A DNA stretch of 64,000 nucleotides from CAVUDO01 sp963740255 (lineage in GTDB: Bacteria > Actinomycetota > Actinomycetes > Mycobacteriales > Cryptosporangiaceae), in the NCBI GenBank assembly GCA_963740255.1, contig CAVUDO010000006.1, positions 434,001 to 498,000 on the forward strand, read 5' to 3'. Made by a program: the position numbers and the translations under genes. The stretch's first letter is position 1; each line of letters begins with the position of its first letter. The notes beneath the pieces were generated by a model. That model had not been told where the DNA came from, ran no database searches, and saw only the letters and a program-made list of their open reading frames with translations. This document shows positions 17,101 to 24,700 of the stretch, piece after piece.

Positions 17101-18767
17101 TCACCGAGCTGGTCGCGCTCCAGGGTGAGGTGGCCGCGCGGCTGGACGTTGCCCGGCGCACCGAACGGGCTGTCGACATCGGACTGGCCGAGGTCGTGGA
17201 GGCGACCGTGGCGGGGCTGGCGGCCACGGCGGAACGCCAGGAACGGGTCGCCGCCGCGCTGGCCGACGCCCGGGCGTTGCAGGCTGCCGTGCAGGAGCGG
17301 CGGGCCGAGCTCGCCGAGGCGTACCGCGAGGCCGGCTCCGCTGGCCGCCGTGCTGCGGAGGTTCACGCCCGGCGCAGCGAGCGTGCCGTCCTGGCGTACG
17401 ACCTCGACCAGGTGCTCGGCGCGGCGCGGCGCATGCAGGCCGACCTGACCGAGCGGTCAACTCCGGGCGTCGGTGCCGACGCGGTCCGAGCCGCCGCCGA
17501 CGCGGAGCGGGCCGCGGCGCTGGACGTGTCCGTGCCCGAAGACCTCGCGGTGGTCCCGTCTCGCCAGCGGCAGCTCGCCGAGACTCTCGCGGCGGTTCTC
17601 GGCGTGCAGGAGGCGCTCGCGGCCGCGGTGCGGACCGGCATGGAGCCGCGTACGGCCAATGACCTCCGCACCCAGCTGGACATCCAGGTCCGGGCACTGG
17701 TCGCCGGCCAGGAGGACGTCGACCATCGGATCCGCGCCGCGACGCGGCTCGACCGCGGCTCCGCGGACGTCGGGCTCCGCGAGGTCGTGGCTGCGGCTCT
17801 CGACCGGGCGCGCGAGGTCGCGGCACGCCAGGCCCAGCTCGCCGATCTCCTGCTGGAGGGCCGTGCGCTCCAGGACCTCGTCGACCAGCGACGCGCCGCG
17901 GCCGCTCCGGTCCGCTCGGTGCCCGCGGACGAACGGGCCGCGGCGATCGAGGGGCGCGTCGGCCAGATCGGCGACCTGCAGAGGGGCCTCGGCGATGCCC
18001 TGACCGAGGCACGCGGCCTGCGCGAGACCCTGGCCCGGCAGCGGCAGGCGGCGGCCGAGGCGGCCAGTACCGCCGACAGTCGCGCGCACATGCCGCGGCA
18101 CCGAGAACCGGGCACTCCTCCGCGAGGTCTCCACCCTGTACAAGGCGCTGGGAGTTCGCGAGCCGACGGCCGTGGCCCCGGCCGACCTCGCCGGGTTCGC
18201 GCAGGCGGTCCAGCGTCTCCAGGTGCGGTTGGACGCTGCCCACCGCACGCGCGACGACCTCGCCGAGCAGCGTTGGGAGGCCGCCGACGCCGACCGCCGC
18301 GGCGAGGCCGCCGCCCGCGCGCTGGAACAGGGCATCGAGCTGCGTCTGGGCGAGCTGCACGGCCGGCGCACCTGGCTCGTCAACACGCTCGCCGACACGC
18401 TGGGGCTTCCGGAACTGCTGGGCCGGTCCCGGCCGCGGTCGGTTGCCGATACGCCGGCTCGGGCGGGTCTGCTCCGCAGCGTCGAAGCGGCGCTGCGCAC
18501 GCTGGACACCCAGCACCAGGCCGTCGGCCAGGCGCTTGCGGACGCACGGGGGCATCGCCAGCTGGCCACGGAACGGCGCGCACGGTCGGCCGTCGAGATC
18601 GCGCGGGGCGACCGCCAGGCGACAACCAACGACAACGCGATCAGCGACCGGGTCCGGACGGTCGCCGACCTGCACGCCCAGCTGACCCAGGCGCTGGCCG
18701 AGGTGGCCGCGCGGCCGGACGGCCGGGCCGACACCGGTCGCACCGGCGCCGTAGCGACGGCCGCTGA
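14196..18767 (+). CDS. Giant protein, second piece: coiled coil, nuclease-like domain, coiled coil (convincing coding to about 18090)
   Basis: Opens with GTG at 14196, one base after the previous stop, with no clear ribosome-binding site. It may be a continuation of the first piece by a one-base shift rather than a true start. Contents: helical arm 14200-15150; PD-(D/E)XK nuclease-like domain 15180-15890; then long Ala/Arg/Glu/Leu-rich coiled coil. Good coding quality stops near 18090 at QAAAEAAST; after that this frame becomes Pro/Gly/Arg filler while frame 1 takes over with ENRALLREVSTLYKALG, which lines up with a sister repeat near 29520 (TREDAAIGRELGEI). So the last 220 codons of the open frame are probably not protein. 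Helical rods of this kind usually act as stalks or scaffold in large secreted proteins. Confidence 0.65.
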   Translation: MGLLREWVWWKGLAELGRPQLDALGVHAAAFAANAERIRAENQALLEAAQALRGPVPDADPAGSHARLSELARQMVRAERLAEDTAAAAQRVDEALAAVRSWVRQGSDLAQADTSPIAGRRAPLSEALDALDEAASRAATRTETAEDGQRLVETSQHVRRMVDDAAGLDDAGASPTWVAERLDVAADRLTTVEQAVARLRATAETAATEATAARIQAELHRAPDGLPVAAQALRDGFADPEAQRALDQRWAEITTRARGDAASSLDTFLRRQQARADAEGIPLEQQLAGLARQRAATRIGDVEGLVQQIEQMLERGLADVRPSSRTEVRGSIQNAVDTAAGLFERVVDLQRRHPDADGFDVWRRKLNGILKNLRISSSEFGMSSYQSGVGLTSGPEEQVRLPELFRETVKDLQGVSGEIDATVKHADRGETVEEVEKPVSWRSPSGLALSSRIDSVTSTADGVFFNEIKNYRVLSVTTAGELRPSILRLLDQADNQLTILANNTEYHVAPGQPPTLRYVFHNGVDPDLADLLERLTVPVFDLEHDGRVIGHARLVVEGERIRAGVPLTPADDGSDDAGSAAERIAAVEAELRNRLAEARHLRSRLSDAGDAAAENARAAEADTRRLAELELDLDLGDLSQLGLGLDEDGVLRTPDLADIVGLQIKQLEALARVLELQEALEQISREDAEAGRVSGRASEVAERLRTLTDVRLRLRDAAAYADGLGRAAEEWTAAAADAAGRTDPRLAEVVTAPVARVAGSHADLADVLAQARALQDTLEQLRSAAALAGPESFQRRVDELAVAEHQLRERLAEARVHASMPANRTGADTPVRLPAEQRASDARRAAELERAVDARRRLDGVRRPRRPRPVGALGRLAEAVQKLDAARIAEAGREARVADRAARIAVMVPADLVALGDLQRQLDVRLAEVLRLQAALAGRTDAAEVAPRDEAATAPPAVNDLRLLLEGALTELVALQGEVAARLDVARRTERAVDIGLAEVVEATVAGLAATAERQERVAAALADARALQAAVQERRAELAEAYREAGSAGRRAAEVHARRSERAVLAYDLDQVLGAARRMQADLTERSTPGVGADAVRAAADAERAAALDVSVPEDLAVVPSRQRQLAETLAAVLGVQEALAAAVRTGMEPRTANDLRTQLDIQVRALVAGQEDVDHRIRAATRLDRGSADVGLREVVAAALDRAREVAARQAQLADLLLEGRALQDLVDQRRAAAAPVRSVPADERAAAIEGRVGQIGDLQRGLGDALTEARGLRETLARQRQAAAEAASTADSRAHMPRHREPGTPPRGLHPVQGAGSSRADGRGPGRPRRVRAGGPASPGAVGRCPPHARRPRRAALGGRRRRPPRRGRRPRAGTGHRAASGRAARPAHLARQHARRHAGASGTAGPVPAAVGCRYAGSGGSAPQRRSGAAHAGHPAPGRRPGACGRTGASPAGHGTARTVGRRDRAGRPPGDNQRQRDQRPGPDGRRPARPADPGAGRGGRAAGRPGRHRSHRRRSDGR
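15180..15890 (+). other. PD-(D/E)XK nuclease-like domain
   Basis: Key residues: Asp of SRIDSV (codon 15555-15557), then 12 residues later Glu-x-Lys in FFNEIKNYR (Glu 15594-15596, Lys 15600-15602). This is the D-(~12)-E-x-K pattern of restriction-enzyme-fold nucleases, followed by a helix LLDQADNQLTILA with a polar Gln. A preceding GEIDATV gives a further acidic residue. Likely a DNA- or RNA-cutting effector. It lies internal to coiled coil rather than at a C-terminus, and no immunity-like gene follows. Confidence 0.5.
18060..18095 (+). other. Reading-frame break (frame 3 to frame 1)
   Basis: Coding quality switches frame here with no stop codon in either frame across the junction. Comparison with the sister repeat near 29520 shows that frame 1 is coding from about 18091 on. 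There is no long homopolymer at the switch. Could be an indel mutation or a sequence error. Confidence 0.55.
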
Positions 18768-21700
18768 CCTGCTGGGTCGGATCGGGACAGAGCTCCGTCT
18801 GCTCGGCAGCCAGTTCGACGGTGTGCTCAAGCTCCGGAGCGACGTCGACCGCGAACGCGCCGTGGCCGCCGAGCACCTGCACCGCGTCGAGGAGGCGGCC
18901 GAAGGCCACGAGGGGCTGGCTGCCAGGCTCCTCGGCGAGCTGGTCGAGGGCCACGACCGGTTCGACACCGCGGTGTTCGACGCGCTGGTCGCCGCGGGCG
19001 TGGTGGCGCCGGCGCTGTCCGGCGAGACGGCAGCGCTCGCCCGGCAGCTGGCGGACGGGCTTGCCGAAGCCAGGTCGCGGCGGGTCCGGATGGTCGCCGA
19101 AGGCGGCCAGCCCGTCCTCGACCCCACCCACCCCGACGCCGACGACATCCGGATGCGGGACGAGGCACTCGACCCGGCCGACCTGGGCCAGGACCTCGTC
19201 GCGGATCTGGCCGCCGTCGCCGCGCTCCAGGCCCGGCAGCTCCACAATCTGGACGAGGTGCTGGCGACACAGGAGGCGCTGGCCCAGCTGCGGCAGGACG
19301 ACTTCGCGGCGGCGCAGGCCGGTGGGCGGCCAGCCGGGATCGTCCGGAACTACCTGGAGACCACCACCCTGGAGCTCGGTCTGCGCCAGGTGGTCCGCGA
19401 CGCCGACGCCGACCGGGACACGGTGGCGGCGTGGCTCGCCGCCGCGGAGGCCGCCGGACCCTCGGCGGGCACCGAGGTCGCCGCGGCCCTGCCACAGCTC
19501 GTCGCGGCCGCGGAGTCGAACGCCCGACTCGCCGACGCGCTGGCGGAGGCGCGGCAGCTCCAGGATGCGGTGCAGCAGCGTTGGGCCGAACTGGGCCAGT
19601 TCCAGGCGCGGGCCGACCAGCTCGCCGTGGCCGAGTACGCACTCCAGCAGGCACCGGCAGATTCCGCCCGGCAGGCGGCCGTCGCGGACCTGCGGGCCCA
19701 GGTCGCCGCCGACGCGGCCCGGGACACCAGTCCGGCCGGCCGCAGCGCGGCGCAGGCGCGGACCCGGCGCAGCGTGTACGCGGTGCTGGCGCACCAGCTC
19801 GACGCGGTGCTCGACGAGACCCGCCGCCTCCGGGCCGAACTGCCTGCCACGGACGCGGGCGCCGGCGTCTTCGCGCAGGCCGATCCCACCGTCGCCGCCG
19901 TGCAGGGGGAACTGCAGGACGAGCTCGAACGGGCGCTCGACCTGCAGGCACGCCTGGCCGCCGCGACCCGCGAGGAGGAGGCTCCCGAGCAGGTCGCCGC
20001 CCTCCGCGTCCGGCTGCTCGACGCGACCGCGGCGCTGGCAGCCGGGCGGGACGACGTCGAAGGTCGGCTGCTGGAAGCCTCCCGCGTCCGCGGCGACGAC
20101 CCCGCGGCGGTGGCGGAGCTGGCGCGGACGCGCGAGGTCGCCGAGCAACACGCGAGGCTCGCCGAACTGCTGGCGCAGGGCCAGGCCCTCCAGCAGCGCT
20201 TCGACCAGCGGTTCGCCGCGTCGACCGCCGGCATGGTGCCGAGGGCCGACCAGGAGGAGGTCCACCGCAGCCTGGCCGAACTCGGCGCCGGGCGCCGGGC
20301 GCTCGTCGAAGCACTGGCCGGCGCGCGCTCCCAGCGCGAGTCCATGCTCCGGAGCCGGCTGGCATTCGCCCCGAACGCCGCGGCCGTCGACCGGCGCGCG
20401 CAGGCACGCGTCGAGGCCCACCGGACGCTGTTGGACGAGATCGCGGCGGTGGAGAGCCTCACGGCCGGCGCGCCGACACCGGAGAGCCTGCGCGAACTTG
20501 CCAGCAGGCTCGAAAGCCTGGAGCGGCCCCTCGCGGAGGCACGTGTCTCCCGCGAGCGGGAACAGCTGGCCGAGGAGTGGGGCAAGTACGACGCCGCCGC
20601 ACAGGCGCTGGTGGAGCGCGTCCGGACGGGCGTGGACGAGCTGGGCGACGACCGCGGACAGCTGACCCGTGTGCTCGCCGACGCGCTGGGTCTTCCCGAG
20701 CTGACCGACCAGCGAGCACCGGCGGATGCCCGCGCCGACGCCGTCCGCGCACGCCTGCTGGCCGAGATCCAGTCCGAACTGGATCTGCAGCGGACGCTGG
20801 AGATGGACCTGACCGTCTCGGACGAACTGGCGCCGCGGAGCCGGCCGGGTGAGGCGGAGGTACACACCGCCTCCGAGCGGCTGGCGAGCCTGCGCGGCGA
20901 ACTGACCGCCGCGTTGGCCGACGCCGTCGACCAGGCGCCGGACGCACCTGTCGTCAGCCCGGAGACCGCCGGCGCCGGCGTGCGCCCGCGGATCGCACAA
21001 GCCCTGTTCGACCTGGCGGCGAACGTCAGGAACCTGCTCGCGCTCCACCGCGAGGTCGACCGCGAGCGCACCGCCGCGGCCCGCGACACCGCCGACCGGC
21101 CGGCGGTTCACGAGACAGGCACCGAGCAGGTCCTCCGCGCGTTGTCCCAGTCCGACGACCGGCTCGCGGCCACCGTCACCGAAGCCCTCCGCTCGCGCCC
21201 GGCCCCCGCGCCGCTGGAGGGAACCGCCTCCGCCATCGGCGACTTCGACGGGAGCATCGGCAGGCCGCACCCACGGGTGGTACGGGGCGAGATCGAGCGG
21301 CAGCTCGACCGCCTCACCGGGGTCGCCGGTGCCGCCGAGATCGAGTCGATCACCCGGCGCGAGCCCGGGCTCCACCACGATCCGGTCTCCGTCGACGGCG
21401 TCAGCCGCTCCACCCGCTACGACGACGTGAGCTACCTCGTCCAGCCCAGACACGGGGAACCGTTCGTCCTGACAGTGTCGGTGGGCGACATGGCCACCGC
21501 GCCCGGCCACGGCGAGCCGACCGACATGGCCCGCCGGTCGGTCGACGTGGACAACCGACGGGTGCACATCACGGTGTCCGAGCGCGCGGCCCGGCGGCAC
21601 GTCGGCCGGGCGCTCGCCCACGACCTCGCCGAGTCGCTGGCCGCGCTGGAGCGCGTGCCGGACGGCCTGGACACGCTGCTGCCGGGCGGGCCGCGGGCCA

Positions 21701-24700
21701 GTGCCCCGGCAGCGCTGACGCCGCACGACCGCGGTCGGCTGGCCGAGTGGGCCTACCTCCGCGACCGGGCGGAGTCGTCCAAACCGTTCACCCGCTCGCG
21801 GGCCGAGAGCGACATCGCGGAACTGCTGCCCGCGATCGGCCTCGACCTGCTCGACCCGCAGGCGTTGGCGCGCGCGCGGACGTGGCTGGCCGAGGCGACG
21901 ATGGCCGACCAGCACCGGCCGTTGCTCCGCGAGCTCGCGGAGAGCCTCGAGCCGAGCCTGGACGAGGGGGAGGAGCAGGACCACGCAAGGCACGACGAGA
22001 TCTGGACCGACCCGTCCTGGGTGGCCGAAGGGCGCCGCCCCGGCATCGGAGAGCTGATCCCGCGCACCGCCGAGGAGGCCATCCGCTGGGGTCGGGAGGC
22101 CAAGGCCGCGTTCCTCGACCAGCTCACGGGTGTCGACCTGGCCGGCTACGGCGTCTCCGACGACAGCGCGGCGGCGGATGTCCAGTTCGACGTCCAGCGC
22201 GACCACGTCGTCGTCCGGCTCGCCTTCCAACACGACAGCAAGGGCTACGGCGACGCCGTCATGTCCTTCGATCGGCACGACGACGGCAGCCTCTCGATCC
22301 ACATCAGCCAGATCGGGCTGCGTTTCGCCGAACACCACGGCAGCGGGATGACCGGTGCCCTCCTCCAACTCCTGGAGAACTGGGGGTCGGAATCGGGTGT
22401 GGACTTCATCGAGCTGCGCGCGGGCCACATCGCCGGCCGGTTCGTCTGGGCTCAACACGGGTTCGACTGGGCGCCCAACAGCCAGCACCACGCCCTGGCG
22501 TTCCTCAAGCACCTCGCCACGGAGCGGCGCGCGGTGGACGACGATGCCGTGTCGCTGCGGGCGTGGCTGGACGGAGACGACTCCGTGGACGTCCGGGCCC
22601 TGCTGCAGAAGCACCGTTCCGCCGACCCGTCGGCGCTGCTGACCGATCTGCGCCGGCAGAGTGTCGAGGCCGGCGAAATTCTCCACCGGGCGGACACCAG
22701 CGCCTTCAACAGCACGCAGTTCCCGACCCCGTACGAGTTGAGCCGGGCCGGCTGGAACGGCACGCGCGGTCCGAACGCCACCTGGGTGGGCAAGCGGGCG
22801 ATGCTCCAGCACACGTGGCAGGCCGTCAAGTGGATAGCGCCGGCCTCCGGCGAGGCTCCGAGGACGCGCGCCCGCTCTGAATGGAACCGGGCCGAGCTGC
22901 CGGCAAGCCGCTTCTCCCGCGAGTTCGTGGCATCGCCCAGCGTCGACCCGCTCGGCCAGGTCGGTCCGACGTACGCCGAGGCGACGGTCTCGGCGGCCGA
23001 GCTCGCCCGGCGCCAGGAGGTCGCCACCACGGCGGTCGAGGCGGCCCGCGCCGCCGCGGCAGCCGGTCGGGCCGACGACGGGGACGTCGCGTGGGGAGCG
23101 GTCGAGGCCTTCGCCGGCACGGTGCCGAGCCTCCCGGTCCAGGGCAGGGAAACGGGCATCGACCCCGCCGATCTCAAGGTGCTCGCCGAGTTCGCCGCCG
23201 TCGGACTCGGCGACCGCACCGTCACGCTGGAGTCGGTCCCCGACAGCGACGCCGGCACGGCGTCCTACCTGGCGCGAAACGGCGACGGCGTGCCGATCGG
23301 GCTCGTGCGGACGTTCGACGAGCTCGCGCAGCTCGTCCGCGAGGTCTCCGGGCTGGACCGCCTCGGCTCCGAGGAGTTGACGGGCTTCGCCGTCCCCGAG
23401 CCTCGGAACGTCGGTGTGTTCCGCGGACCGCACGGCGAGATGGGCGCGCTGGTGACACCGCTCCCGGTGGGCCGCTCGCTCGAGCAGCTTGCGGCGGAGG
23501 TCTCCGCCCTGTCCGGTCCCGACCAGGCGGACGCGCGGGCGGACGCGATGGCGACTCTCCGCCGCGCCGTGTCCGAGGTCGGCGCGGCGCTGGCCGAACT
23601 GCACACCCGTCCGGCTGGTTCGGGTCGACCGCTGGACCAGAACCTGGACTGGAGTCGCCTGGCCGACCACCGGCAGGAACTCGACGCATGGCTGCAGCGG
23701 ATCACCCGCGAGCTCGACACCGTGCTGGGCCACCAGCGAGTGCTCAGGGCGGCGGGTCTGGACTACGACCGCCTGCTGGAAGCCATGGACGCGGCCGTTC
23801 ATGACGCGCGCAGCCGCGAGATCGGTGCGTCGCTGGTGCACGGCAACCTGCGCCCGCCGGCCGTCTTCTGGGACGGCGACCATGGCGTGACGTTCGGCGG
23901 CGCCGGACAGGTCCACAGCTCCATCGGCGCCGACGGCGCACCGGCCGGGTGGGCCGGCAAGGATCTGCTCGCCCTCCGCGCCGCCCTGCTCTCGGCCGCC
24001 CTCCCGCTCGGCGCGGAGGACCGGCAGCGACTCGCCGAGGCCCTGCACGACGCCTACACCGAAGCCGGCGGCGCTCCCGTCGTCGAGGACGACCCCACCG
24101 GCCTCGCCGAAATGCAGGCGGTCGGAGCGCTCACCCGCGAGCTGGCCGAAACCTCCGACCCGGTCCGCCACGCCGACCTGAGGCAGCGGCTTCGCGGCGC
24201 CGTCGGTGCGCTGCACGTGGCACTGGCGTTGCCCGAGGCGACGCCGGCCGAGCTGTCGCTGGCCGAGCGGGCCGCGGTGCAGGACCTGACCCGGGGGCTG
24301 ATGCGAGAACTCCGTTACGCCGCCGAAACGCTGCGCGAGTCGGTCGTTGTCCCGTCCGCCGCGCTCCGGCTCGCGGCGGACGGAGCGGTCGCGCTCGCTC
24401 TGGATGCCGCGCATGCCAGCCGCGCTGCGGCCGAGCGCGCACAGGCGGCCCGGCCGGACCCGGAGCGCACGGCCGACGCGCCCGCGCCGGACCGCATGCC
24501 CCAGGAAGCCGCGGTGGCCCCCGAGAGCCGTGCCGCCGAGATCCTGGCCCGTGAGGCGCTGATCCTGCAGCAGGAACTGGCTCCGGTGCTGTCGGCGGTG
24601 ACCCAGGTGGCCCAGGACGCCTCGGAGCCGGACGGCAACGAGGCGGACGCCGAGGCGCTGGCGACCCGCGCCGAGGCACTGGCCGACATGCTGGCCGAGG

